Shown here: in pieces, positions 41,743 through 50,393 of the stretch
How the letters are laid out: each line of letters begins with the position of its first letter
How positions within the stretch are numbered: position 1 is the stretch's first letter
Assembly (NCBI RefSeq): GCF_003573545.1
Contig: NZ_QWET01000005.1
Span: 62,001-126,000, forward strand
DNA length: 64,000 nucleotides
Direction of reading: 5' to 3'
Source: Mariniphaga sediminis
GTDB lineage: Bacteria > Bacteroidota > Bacteroidia > Bacteroidales > Prolixibacteraceae
Position numbers and translations under genes: made by a program
Notes under the pieces: generated by a model
Told to the model about the DNA's origin: nothing
Seen by the model: only the letters and a program-made list of their open reading frames with translations
The model's database searches: none

Positions 41743-43029
41743 TTATTCAAACAGCTCCTTTTCGGGTACTATTTTTATCTGCATGCTGTCTTTCAGCGTT
41801 TTGCTGATTGCATTGTAGGGGGCTGTAATCACCTCGTCGTTTTCGGAAAGGCCTTCCGTAATTTCAATGCTGACATTATCCTGAATACCAGTTTTTATTT
41901 TTACCTGCCGGGCGCGTCCGTCGCGGTGCACAAAAACGACTTCGGTTCGCTCTTCCGGTTGTGATAAATCGGTTTGAGAATTTTCCTTTTGCCCGCCTTT
42001 TTTATCTTCATCCGGCACGCGGGTGGTGACGGCTGCAATAGGCACCGAAATAATATCTTCGCGGGTATTGGTCAGAATATCAACCGTAGCCGACATACCC
42101 GGGCGGAACGGATAAAATTGTCGGGCTGTTGAGTCAATGAGATCTGCGTAAGACCCGGGTAACAGGAATACTTTCACATCGAAATTGGTTACCTGGTCGG
42201 TAGCAGTACCGGTTACTTTTGCTGAGTTTGCAATTTCTGTTACCACCCCTTTGAACTTGCGGTTGAGGTAGGCATCTACCTCAATAAGAGCAGTATCATT
42301 TAAGGAAACCTTTACAATATCGTTTTCATTTACTTCAGCCTGTACTTCCATTTTTTCGAGTTCAGCCACAATCATCATTTCGGTTCCGGCATACATATTG
42401 GTGCCCACCACACGTTCCCCTTTTTCTACTTTCAGTGCCGAAATGGTTCCCGGCATCGGAGCATAAATACGGGTTTTCGTGAGTTGTTCTTTTGCTTCCT
42501 CTACGGAGGCTTCTGCGCTTTTAACCGCAAACTGGGCGGCACGCACTTCTGCCTGTGCAACTTTAAAAGCTGCTTCTGCCGACTCAAATTCCGAAACGGG
42601 AATGGTACTGGATTCAAAAAGCTGCCGTGCGCGTTTAAAGGCCAGTTCCCGTTCAATCTGTTGTGCTTCAGCCTGCGCGAGCCGCGCTTTAGACGAGTTC
42701 AGGGTAGCTTCTGAACGGTTCAGCGCCGAAATATACATGTCGGGTTTTATAACACAAAGTGGGTCTCCGGCTTTTACCTGATCCCCTTCTTCTACATAAA
42801 GTTCGATGATTTCACCCGAAACGTCGGGGCTGATTTTTACCTCAGTTTGAGGCTGAATTTTGCCGTTAGCAGTTATAAATTCCGTAATGGTTTTACTTTC
42901 CACCTTTTGGGTTGCTACGCTAATGGCATATTCTTTCCCAATCCAGCCGGCTTTTTTGCCAACAACCAAAAGTGCCACCACAATAACAAGTAACCCAATG
43001 GCAAAGGGTACCATTCTTTTTTGTTTCAT
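41743..43029 (-). CDS. HlyD/MacA-like RND/ABC periplasmic adaptor, orphan
   Basis: Protein of 428 residues. One N-terminal span (PFAIGLLVIVVALLVVG) is followed by a lipoyl half (KISPDVSGEIIELYVEEGDQV), a long alpha-hairpin (about 95-185), the second lipoyl half (TRIYAPMPGTISALKVEKGE) and a barrel domain (EKMEVQAEVNENDIVKVSLN). This is the MacA/AcrA layout. Unlike usual operons there is no TolC-like or pump gene on either side: upstream is aspartate kinase and downstream a convergent gene. A TAATTTTG box on the minus strand at 43076-43069 is a possible promoter element of its own. Confidence 0.91.
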   Translation of the reverse strand: MKQKRMVPFAIGLLVIVVALLVVGKKAGWIGKEYAISVATQKVESKTITEFITANGKIQPQTEVKISPDVSGEIIELYVEEGDQVKAGDPLCVIKPDMYISALNRSEATLNSSKARLAQAEAQQIERELAFKRARQLFESSTIPVSEFESAEAAFKVAQAEVRAAQFAVKSAEASVEEAKEQLTKTRIYAPMPGTISALKVEKGERVVGTNMYAGTEMMIVAELEKMEVQAEVNENDIVKVSLNDTALIEVDAYLNRKFKGVVTEIANSAKVTGTATDQVTNFDVKVFLLPGSYADLIDSTARQFYPFRPGMSATVDILTNTREDIISVPIAAVTTRVPDEDKKGGQKENSQTDLSQPEERTEVVFVHRDGRARQVKIKTGIQDNVSIEITEGLSENDEVITAPYNAISKTLKDSMQIKIVPEKELFE

Positions 43030-43114
43030 TTTGGATCAATTTTGCTGTATAGGTCAATTGAGTTTTACCAAAATTACAATTTCTGCCTTAAACAAGAACA
43101 AGCAGCCATCAATC

Positions 43115-44365
43115 TTATTCTTTAACAAGCATTCTTGCTGTCAGCCTGCTGTGCTGTTCCAGGTAAATATCTTTCTCTTTTACAATCCAGTCGAGTGTTT
43201 CTTCAGTGTAGTGTCTTATGGTGATCAGTGTCAATCCTGTATTATAGCGGATGGTGTAAAAGGGCGATAGCTCCTTCATGAGCCAGTCCCAGTCAGCTTC
43301 ACCAGCATCAAGTACCAGGTTTAAATCGATGGCTGACTGCTGCATAAGTGTTACTTTTACCCGGTTTTCAATCAGGAAATGAACCACTCTTTCGATGTCT
43401 TCAATACTGATAAATGAAAAATCTTTGGCCGACAGCGTGATCAAAACCAGGTTTTCGCGGAAAATAAAAATCGGGGGAAGCTGAATTTTATGATCTATTT
43501 CGTGAATAACCGTTCCCGGATCATCAGGCGACAAAAAGGATTTTACGTACAGCGGAATTCCCTTGTTGTGAAGCGGCCTCATGGTTTTGGAATGAATGAT
43601 TTTGGCTCCTGAATGAGTTATTTCCACAGCTTCCCGGTAAGACAGCGAATCAATTTTGGTCGTCCCTTCCATCTTTTTGGGATCGGCGCTTAATACACCG
43701 GGTACATCTTTCCAAAAGGAAACGCTCTCGGCATCCAGTACATTTCCGATGATAGCCGCGGTGAAATCAGAGCCCTCCCTGCCCAGTGTTGTGGTAATGT
43801 TGGCCGGAGTTGAACCGATGAACCCCTGTGTGAGGTAAAGGGTATTTTCGTTGAAATCAAACGTCTCTTTACAGAGTTCACCGGTCAGTTCCCAGTCGAT
43901 GGAGGCATCGCGGTGCAGATCATCGGTGCGGATACAGTTGCGCACATCAATCCATTGGTTTTGTTTACCAGTCGCATTCAGGTACTCGCTGACAATGCTG
44001 GTGGAAACCAGTTCCCCGAAAGGAACAATCTGGTCGTATTCAAAATCATAATCGAGCGAAGGTGTTTTATCCAGTTTTTCTTCCAGTTCATTGATGAGCT
44101 TCGAGACAGGGGCAGGTGTTTGTGCCGCATTAAAAAGCTGATCGCAAATTTCAATGTGAAAATTTTTGAATTGCCCGAAAATGGCCCGCTTCTGTTCATC
44201 CTTGTTAAAATAGGCTTTTACCAGGGTTTCAAGTAAATCTGTCGTTTTACCCATGGCTGAAATAACCACTACCAGGTTTTCGTTGTACCCATTCAATATC
44301 TTTGCGAGGTTGCGAACAGCATCTGCGCTTTTTACCGATGCTCCGCCAAATTTGAAGACGTTCAT
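43115..44365 (-). CDS. Aspartate kinase
   Basis: About 416 residues from the ATG at 44365 (MNVFKFGGASVKSADAVRNL). The kinase signature KFGGASV opens the protein. Other family marks are VVVISAMGKTTDLL, the FGELVSTSIVSEYL segment, TLGREGSDFTAAIIGNVLDA and the VSFWKDVPGVLSADPKKM substrate loop. A C-terminal ACT-like region follows (LVLITLSAKDFSFISIEDI and on). The enzyme phosphorylates aspartate to start synthesis of lysine, threonine and methionine. It is the short, single-function type without a fused homoserine dehydrogenase. There is no amino-acid pathway neighbour. Confidence 0.94.
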   Translation of the reverse strand: MNVFKFGGASVKSADAVRNLAKILNGYNENLVVVISAMGKTTDLLETLVKAYFNKDEQKRAIFGQFKNFHIEICDQLFNAAQTPAPVSKLINELEEKLDKTPSLDYDFEYDQIVPFGELVSTSIVSEYLNATGKQNQWIDVRNCIRTDDLHRDASIDWELTGELCKETFDFNENTLYLTQGFIGSTPANITTTLGREGSDFTAAIIGNVLDAESVSFWKDVPGVLSADPKKMEGTTKIDSLSYREAVEITHSGAKIIHSKTMRPLHNKGIPLYVKSFLSPDDPGTVIHEIDHKIQLPPIFIFRENLVLITLSAKDFSFISIEDIERVVHFLIENRVKVTLMQQSAIDLNLVLDAGEADWDWLMKELSPFYTIRYNTGLTLITIRHYTEETLDWIVKEKDIYLEQHSRLTARMLVKE

Positions 44366-44492
44366 ATTTTTGCTTTTCAAAGTTTCGGCAAAATAAAAAA
44401 ATATTGCCGAACCATTCAATGAAAGTATTCATTTCTGGTTGTTTCATCAAAAAAACAGTACATTAGAAGTCCTTCAATTAAAAGATACAATT

Positions 44493-45317
44493 ATGGATAT
44501 TTCTTCAGGAGTCATATTGAATAACGGTGTGGAGATGCCCTGGCTTGGGCTGGGGGTTTTTCGGGCCAATGAGGGCAGGGAAGTGGAAGATGCAGTGGAA
44601 ACAGCGCTGAAGCATGGTTATCGCAGTATTGATACCGCGGCGGTGTATGGAAATGAGCAGGGTGTTGGAAATGGTATCAGAAAAAGTGGAGTTCCGCGCG
44701 AAGAAATTTTCCTTACATCGAAAGTGTGGAACAACGATCAGGGATACCATTCCACAATGGAGGCTTTTGAAGAAAGCCTCGACAGGCTACAAACCGGTTA
44801 CCTCGACCTTTACCTCATTCACTGGCCCAAGGGAAAACGTTCGGTAGAAACCTGGAAAGCCATGGAAGAGTTGTATGAAAAAGGAGTGGTGAAGGCCATT
44901 GGTGTGAGTAATTTCCTGGTGCACCACCTGGAAGATTTTTTACCCGAATGCAAAGTGGTTCCGGCAGTAAACCAGGTTGAATTTCATCCGGAACTCATTC
45001 AGCCTGAATTACTGAAATATTGCCAAAGCAAAGGGATTCAGCAGGAGGCCTGGAGTCCCATTATGAGAGGCCGGGTGAATGAAATGCCGGTTATGCAGGC
45101 GCTGGCAGTAAAGTATCAAAAAACGCCGGTGCAGATTGTACTCCGTTGGGATATTCAGAAAGGGGTAGTGACCATCCCCAAATCGGTGCATGCCGAACGG
45201 ATTATTTCCAATGCTGATATTTTTGATTTCGAGATCAGTGCGGAAGATATGGCCAAAATCGACCGGTTAGACAAGAATCATCGGAGGGGCGGACATCCCG
45301 ATACCATCTCTTTTTAG
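44493..45317 (+). CDS. Aldo/keto reductase (2,5-diketo-gluconate reductase-like)
   Basis: About 274 residues from the ATG at 44493. The TIM-barrel reductase has the catalytic tetrad of the family: Asp and Tyr in GYRSIDTAAVYGNE, Lys in FLTSKVW and His in LYLIHWP. The NADPH-binding C-terminal IPKSVHAERIISNADIFDFE is present. It reduces sugar or aldehyde carbonyls; the natural substrate is not evident. It stands alone, divergent from aspartate kinase. Confidence 0.93.
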   Translation: MDISSGVILNNGVEMPWLGLGVFRANEGREVEDAVETALKHGYRSIDTAAVYGNEQGVGNGIRKSGVPREEIFLTSKVWNNDQGYHSTMEAFEESLDRLQTGYLDLYLIHWPKGKRSVETWKAMEELYEKGVVKAIGVSNFLVHHLEDFLPECKVVPAVNQVEFHPELIQPELLKYCQSKGIQQEAWSPIMRGRVNEMPVMQALAVKYQKTPVQIVLRWDIQKGVVTIPKSVHAERIISNADIFDFEISAEDMAKIDRLDKNHRRGGHPDTISF

Positions 45318-45412
45318 AGGGTTTCATCTATTTTGATAACCCAGGGAAAGGGGTGCAGACTGGTTGGACATCTGTGTTCCGGGTTAAACTTCCATGTATC
45401 AGCGGGATTTAA

Positions 45413-45420
45413 TATATTTG
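45413..45420 (+). promoter_or_regulatory. -7 promoter box of the sialate esterase-like gene
   Basis: TATATTTG matches TAnnTTTG, 38 bases before the ATG at 45459. No convincing -33 box was found. Confidence 0.45.
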
Positions 45421-45458
45421 TTTGTTATTAACCAAGTCAATTTATATTTAGTTTAATT

Positions 45459-46871
45459 ATGAAACAGATTTTTTACATTGTCTCCCTTTCTTTTCTTTTT
45501 CTTTTTTCAACAAGTGTTCGGGCTGAAATAAAGCTCCCTGCTATTTTTGGCAGCCACATGGTGTTGCAGCAAAAAACAGATGCAGCCATTTGGGGAAAGG
45601 CTACAGAGAATAAGACGGTGAGGGTAACGACCTCCTGGAACAAAAAAAGCTATACAGCCAAATCGGATGCCGATGGAAACTGGAAGCTGAAAGTGAGTAC
45701 TCCGGATGCCGGTGGCCCTTATTCCATAACCATTTCGGATGGGAAAACCCTCACCCTTGAAAATGTGATGATAGGCGAAGTTTGGGTTTGTTCCGGGCAG
45801 TCGAATATGCAAATGACAATGGCCGGTTACCGGAACCAACCGGTGGTTGGCTCAAATGAAGCCATTGCAACATCTGCGAATAAATCAATCCGTCTGTTTA
45901 CCGTAGAGCGAAACAAAAGCCTCGAAACCATAGATGATTTTTCGGGAGAATGGTTGGAATGCCTTCCTGAGAATGTGGCTGATTTCAGCGCTGCCGGTTA
46001 CTTTTTTGGAAGAATGATAAACGAAGCACTGGATGTTCCGGTTGGATTAATATGTTCGAGTTGGGGAGGTACCCGGATTGAACCCTGGATGAGTGAAAAT
46101 GGGTTTGGTAAATTTGATTGGGTAAACCTTCCGGATAAGAGCAGTAAGGAAGATTTTTCGCCACAAACTCCTACTGTACTTTACAACGCCATGATTTCGC
46201 CTATGGTAGGTTATGCCATTCGCGGGGCTTTGTGGTACCAGGGTGAGTCGAATCGTAACGAGCCCAAAGAGTACGAAAAATTGATGCCCGGTTTGGCAGA
46301 AAACTGGAGGGCTGAATGGAATATCGGAGACTTCCCATTCTATTACGTTCAGATTGCTCCCTACCAATATGTTAATGGTTCGAACTCTGCTTTTTTGCGG
46401 GAGGCACAATTGAAAGCATCGTCAGCTATTCCTAATTTTGGAATGGCCTGTACAATGGATGTGGGAGAAAAGCACAATATCCATCCGGCGGCTAAAGAGG
46501 AAGTGGGCGAACGGCTTGCATACCTTGCGTTGGCTAAAACTTACGGTCGGAAAGGGTTTGAGTATTCAGGTCCGGTGTTGAAGGAGATGACCGTGGATGG
46601 AAGTATTGTAAAGCTCACTTTCGACCATGCCAAAAACGGACTGACTACTTTTGGCAAAGAGCTGGAGAATTTTATGGTTGCCGGAGAAAACAAACGATTC
46701 CATAAAGCAACCGCTTTTATTACCCGCGATGGCATCACGCTGTTTTCTCCATCGGTTCAAAAGCCGGTGGCTGTTCGTTATGCTTTTGAAGATTTTGTTG
46801 TCGGAGAATTATTTAATACCGAAGGATTACCTGCGTCTTCTTTCCGGACAGACGATTGGGAAATGGAGTAG
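45459..46871 (+). CDS. Sialate O-acetylesterase-like secreted SGNH hydrolase
   Basis: Protein of 470 residues with a signal peptide (FYIVSLSFLFLFSTSVRAE). An N-terminal beta domain (LPAIFGSHMVLQQKTDAAIW, GNWKLKVSTPDAGGPYSITI) is followed by the esterase domain with the nucleophile in GEVWVCSGQSNMQMTM (Ser near residue 115). Later blocks are LICSSWGGTRIEPWMSENG, ALWYQGESNRNEPKEYEKLM and a terminal DVGEKHNIHPAAKEEVGERL, which gives the Asp-x-x-His part of the triad. Relatives remove acetyl groups from sialic acids or from plant glycans. The protein would act in the periplasm or outside. The gene ends at the terminator at 46897-46935. Confidence 0.92.
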   Translation: MKQIFYIVSLSFLFLFSTSVRAEIKLPAIFGSHMVLQQKTDAAIWGKATENKTVRVTTSWNKKSYTAKSDADGNWKLKVSTPDAGGPYSITISDGKTLTLENVMIGEVWVCSGQSNMQMTMAGYRNQPVVGSNEAIATSANKSIRLFTVERNKSLETIDDFSGEWLECLPENVADFSAAGYFFGRMINEALDVPVGLICSSWGGTRIEPWMSENGFGKFDWVNLPDKSSKEDFSPQTPTVLYNAMISPMVGYAIRGALWYQGESNRNEPKEYEKLMPGLAENWRAEWNIGDFPFYYVQIAPYQYVNGSNSAFLREAQLKASSAIPNFGMACTMDVGEKHNIHPAAKEEVGERLAYLALAKTYGRKGFEYSGPVLKEMTVDGSIVKLTFDHAKNGLTTFGKELENFMVAGENKRFHKATAFITRDGITLFSPSVQKPVAVRYAFEDFVVGELFNTEGLPASSFRTDDWEME

Positions 46872-46896
46872 GATTATTTCTGTAAGCAGAATAAGG

Positions 46897-46935
46897 AGAG
46901 GTTGTTTTGATTTTTTTCAGAACAACCTCTTTTTT
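46897..46935 (+). terminator. Intrinsic terminator of the sialate esterase-like gene
   Basis: AGAGGTTGTT (46897-46906) pairs perfectly with AACAACCTCT (46921-46930) and is followed by a T-run. The stem starts 26 bases after the stop codon. Confidence 0.93.
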
Positions 46936-47077
46936 ATATCCCTGGTTTAACCCTACCGGGTTTTCATTCTGAGATAATTGAGGCGCCTTCATGTTAAGGT
47001 TTTAGCAGCCCGGAGAAATTTGTCCGGGTTGATTGAATAATGAATATTCTTCTTAATTTTCGGAAAATTTTTTTTTG

Positions 47078-47818
47078 ATGCAGCCGGAAAAAAAACAACT
47101 GGAAGTTTTACTGATGCACTATTTCAGGGAATGCTACCCCGATTTCCCGAAAGGGAAGGTTGTTACATCCGAATCACCCGATTTTATTGTACAGCTAAAA
47201 AGCAGGAATAACCTCGGCATTGAACTCACCCGGCTGAATCCGTTAAATGCCCATTTTCCGGATAAAGATGAACTGACAGAGAATCGTTTTCGGGAGCATA
47301 TTATTGAAACTTCCCGGGCGTTGTTTGAGCAAAGTTCGGATTTCAGGCTTTTTGTAAAATTTCTTTTCTCCGAAAATTTTTCCATTGCAGAAGAAAGAGC
47401 GCTTTCCGTGGCGGCTCAAATGGCAGGTATTATCCGGCGGGCGGTGGCCGGGAAAAGTCCCGGTTCGTTTTTCAGGGAGTCGGTCGGGAAAGAGGCACTT
47501 CCTGAAGGGTTGGAATCCCTGCTTATTGTATATCACCCTGAGTTGCAACATTCGGTGTGGGAGCGATCGAACAACCTCGGAGTTTCCAAAAATGTAGTGG
47601 CCGACATTCGCGAAGCCATTCACAAAAAGGATGAAAAACTGCGGATTTATCAAAAGCAAAGGCTTAATTATTATTGGCTGCTAATAACAACCGACCGGTT
47701 GCGGGGGGTAAAAAGTTACAACCTTCCCGACAAAATCATGAACCACACCTTTCAATCACGTTTTCAGCATGTTTTTCTGTTCGATCTGATTAAATCAGAT
47801 GTATTTCAACTTGTTTAA
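47078..47818 (+). CDS. Hypothetical protein, possibly with restriction-endonuclease-like fold
   Basis: Protein of 246 residues from the ATG at 47078. It has no signal or membrane span. Near the N-terminus KVVTSESPDFIVQLKSR and NLGIELTRLNP resemble the PD-(D/E)xK nuclease core: a PD pair, then a beta-strand with a Glu 13 residues later, but with ELT in place of ExK. The middle is helical (FREHIIETSRALFEQSSDF, IAEERALSVAAQMAGIIRRA), and the C-terminus has a hydrophobic strand (NYYWLLITTDRLRG). I cannot name the family. The gene stands alone in a promoter-like AT-rich context. A nuclease activity is only a suggestion. Confidence 0.72.
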   Translation: MQPEKKQLEVLLMHYFRECYPDFPKGKVVTSESPDFIVQLKSRNNLGIELTRLNPLNAHFPDKDELTENRFREHIIETSRALFEQSSDFRLFVKFLFSENFSIAEERALSVAAQMAGIIRRAVAGKSPGSFFRESVGKEALPEGLESLLIVYHPELQHSVWERSNNLGVSKNVVADIREAIHKKDEKLRIYQKQRLNYYWLLITTDRLRGVKSYNLPDKIMNHTFQSRFQHVFLFDLIKSDVFQLV

Positions 47819-48017
47819 TTCAGATTGTTGCTAAAAAAGTACAAGTCATTGTTAATTCAGGATTAATAAGAATGGGGTTTCATTCATAATCTTTGTCATT
47901 CTGTTAAACGGAAGAGAAATGATTATGAAACGAGCATGTAAAACATTTACGCCCAGAAGAATGATTAAAGCACATGCGAGTTCCCCGTCTGACCGCGTAA
48001 GCCGGGCAGGCATACTA

Positions 48018-48025
48018 TACCTTTG
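48018..48025 (+). promoter_or_regulatory. -7 promoter box of the DUF2264 gene
   Basis: TACCTTTG matches TAnnTTTG and lies 21 bases before the ATG at 48046. It sits in the last codons of a 36-codon open frame that I do not accept as a gene. Confidence 0.45.
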
Positions 48026-48045
48026 AAAAAAACAACTTTAATAGT

Positions 48046-50100
48046 ATGAAAAGAGCATTTGAAGTGGAAGATCCGGATTTTAGCGTAAGTCCGTTAACCG
48101 GCATGACCCGCAGGCACTACATAGAAATGGCGAAGTATCTGCTCGAAAGAGCTTTCACCCATATTGGTTCGATAAATGATCCGCTGACATTTCCGGAAGT
48201 CCCGGGTAAAACCTATCCACAACCCGATGATCCTGACTGGCGGTGGCGTTCGCTGGAATTTGAAGCGTTGGAACGTACTTTCACCCTTGCCGGTCCGCTG
48301 ATTCATGTCGATCCGGAAGTGGAGATTAAGGGGATTAAATTGCGCGATTATTACAGCCTGCAACTGTACCGCGCACTGACTCCGGGCCATGCAAATTCCC
48401 TGCCTCTGCCGGAAGATTTACCCGATTCCACCTACCAGTTTACCTGTGAGTTTGGAGGACTGTTTAAAACCTTGTTGTTGATGCCTGATACTATCTGGAC
48501 AAATTATTCCGAACAGCAAAAGGAGGAGATGGTAGCCACCATTTCAAAATGGGCGCACCACCGGACTACCCAGAATAACTGGCGGATTTTTAATATCGTT
48601 ACACTCTCTTTTCTGAAAAAATACGGATACGAAATAGACGATGAACTGCTGAAGAGCCATTTGTTATGGGTCGCATCCTATCATTCAGGAAATGGCTGGT
48701 ACCTGGAGCAAACCTACAATTATTATTCTATCAGTTTGTTTATTGTGTATACCACTATCTGGAACCGGACTTTCGGAGATGAATATTACCCGGAAATTGC
48801 AGAAATCATTGAGCGGTCGGCTACCAAACTGATGGAATCGATTACCGGTTTTTTTGGGCGCGAAGGGTACATAAACATGTGGTCGCGTAGCATTTGCTAC
48901 CGCACGTGGGTTTCGGGGGCTTTCCCGGTCGCTTTTATGCTGAAGGACAAACCGTTAATTGATGCCGGTTTTGCCCGGCGGTTGTGTTCCGGTTCGCTGT
49001 TGCAATTTGTAACCCGCGAGGATTTTTATCACAATGAAATTCCCAGCCTCGGTTTTTACGGAAGGAAGGAATACATGGTACAAAACTATAGTTGCCCGGC
49101 CAGTCCGTTTATTATGTTCCTGCCATTTATCTGCCTGGCTTTGCCTGAAGATTCACCCTTTTGGACAGCACGCGAAAACGAAGGATTTTGGGAAGAACTG
49201 GGAACAGATACAAAAACTGTTGTACTGGAAAATCCGGGACTGGTTTTGGCTAATCACGGAAAATCCGGCGCCTCTGAAATCATTCCGGGCAAGGTGTATT
49301 ACGACGATCCCAACTATTCAAAACTAATGTACAATACCCATTTCCCCTGGGAAGATCACGACCCCTCAGGGGGAACATCCATGGAGTACAGTTTCAGAAG
49401 TTGGGATCCGCGCGATGTACGCGGCGAGGATATCAATTTCTATTTGACGGGCCTCGCGGTTAATAACAGTGCGGAAAGAAACCGGTCTTTTTTTATTTCG
49501 CAAGGGATGGTGTTTAACGGGGTGAAAGCTGGAGTAATCTACCGGCAGGCTATTATGAGAAAGCCTCCGAATAACGGGGTGGGGTACATTATCGATTTGG
49601 CTGATATTATCATTTCGGGAGGCGTAATCCGGGTAGATCGCACCCGTTTGGCCTTTGAACATGAGCTTACACTTGGTCATTTCGGATTGCCGCACATAAA
49701 TGGAGAGAGGGCTGTGGTGAATCAGTACGAAGAAGGGAATAGAAAGATTATAACCGCAGCCATAAAAGGACGGCAGGTAGCATTGGTTACCTACACCGGC
49801 TGGGATGAAGTGGACAGTCTGGTACATTCCAACCGGAATGCCGAAGCGGAAGAAAGTACCGTCGTTTTTGCCCGTAAGAAAAGATTGGATAAAAACCCGG
49901 CTATGGAGTTAATGATAACGGTAATGTTGCACAAAACCGATGATTCGGAATGGACGAAGGAAGAACTTTTCCCCATTAAAGAAATTGAAATGATGGATGT
50001 TACACCGGTCTTTTCCACCTTAGGGACAAAAATTACGCTGGCCGATGGTAAAATTTATGAAGTGTATTTTGAGGAGATCGACGGAAACCGGCGGTGGTAA
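48046..50100 (+). CDS. DUF2264-domain protein
   Basis: Protein of 684 residues without a signal peptide. The start carries the DUF2264 landmark: SPLTGMTRRHYIEMAKYLLE, then DPLTFPEVPGKTYP. Helical toroid-like blocks follow (LGIHxxP-type features such as WYLEQTYNYYSISLFIVY and FFGREGYINMWSRSICYRTW) and a C-terminal beta-rich part from about residue 400 (SYFIDLADIIISGGVIRV-like). The plan, an alpha-barrel plus beta-sandwich, resembles polysaccharide lyases and glucuronidases; from memory the family corresponds to GH154, reported as beta-glucuronidases, which would need checking. The gene is alone, with no sugar transporter beside it. Confidence 0.88.
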   Translation: MKRAFEVEDPDFSVSPLTGMTRRHYIEMAKYLLERAFTHIGSINDPLTFPEVPGKTYPQPDDPDWRWRSLEFEALERTFTLAGPLIHVDPEVEIKGIKLRDYYSLQLYRALTPGHANSLPLPEDLPDSTYQFTCEFGGLFKTLLLMPDTIWTNYSEQQKEEMVATISKWAHHRTTQNNWRIFNIVTLSFLKKYGYEIDDELLKSHLLWVASYHSGNGWYLEQTYNYYSISLFIVYTTIWNRTFGDEYYPEIAEIIERSATKLMESITGFFGREGYINMWSRSICYRTWVSGAFPVAFMLKDKPLIDAGFARRLCSGSLLQFVTREDFYHNEIPSLGFYGRKEYMVQNYSCPASPFIMFLPFICLALPEDSPFWTARENEGFWEELGTDTKTVVLENPGLVLANHGKSGASEIIPGKVYYDDPNYSKLMYNTHFPWEDHDPSGGTSMEYSFRSWDPRDVRGEDINFYLTGLAVNNSAERNRSFFISQGMVFNGVKAGVIYRQAIMRKPPNNGVGYIIDLADIIISGGVIRVDRTRLAFEHELTLGHFGLPHINGERAVVNQYEEGNRKIITAAIKGRQVALVTYTGWDEVDSLVHSNRNAEAEESTVVFARKKRLDKNPAMELMITVMLHKTDDSEWTKEELFPIKEIEMMDVTPVFSTLGTKITLADGKIYEVYFEEIDGNRRW

Positions 50101-50393
50101 AGACGAGCAATTGAGTTACTCCGGAACGCGGGGAAAATTGATTGTGTGTGTTATTTGTTGGTTTGGCAACGATTTGATAGCAATTTTTCGGTGTATTTCT
50201 AAACCGGTTTCGATTATTTTGGGAGCTTGCCGGTTTCAGTATTAGGGTGGATCAGATTAAGTAGCATTTTGTCAATCGGTTAGATAATTTGCCGGAATTT
50301 CCAGGTATATCTTTTTTGAAAACGTTCAAACCGAAAAGGTTTTCGGGTGTTGAATGTAGTATAGTTTGATTTTTTTTTTCAAAAAAGATAAGT
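50101..50393. other. Intergenic region before cydA
   Basis: A 293-base stretch with no coding frame, tRNA or terminator that I can see. Just upstream of cydA, TATAGTTTG (near 50362-50370) is one base off the TAnnTTTG spacing and may be part of its promoter. An oxygen-sensing operator could be expected here, but I saw no clear FNR-like palindrome. Confidence 0.45.
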
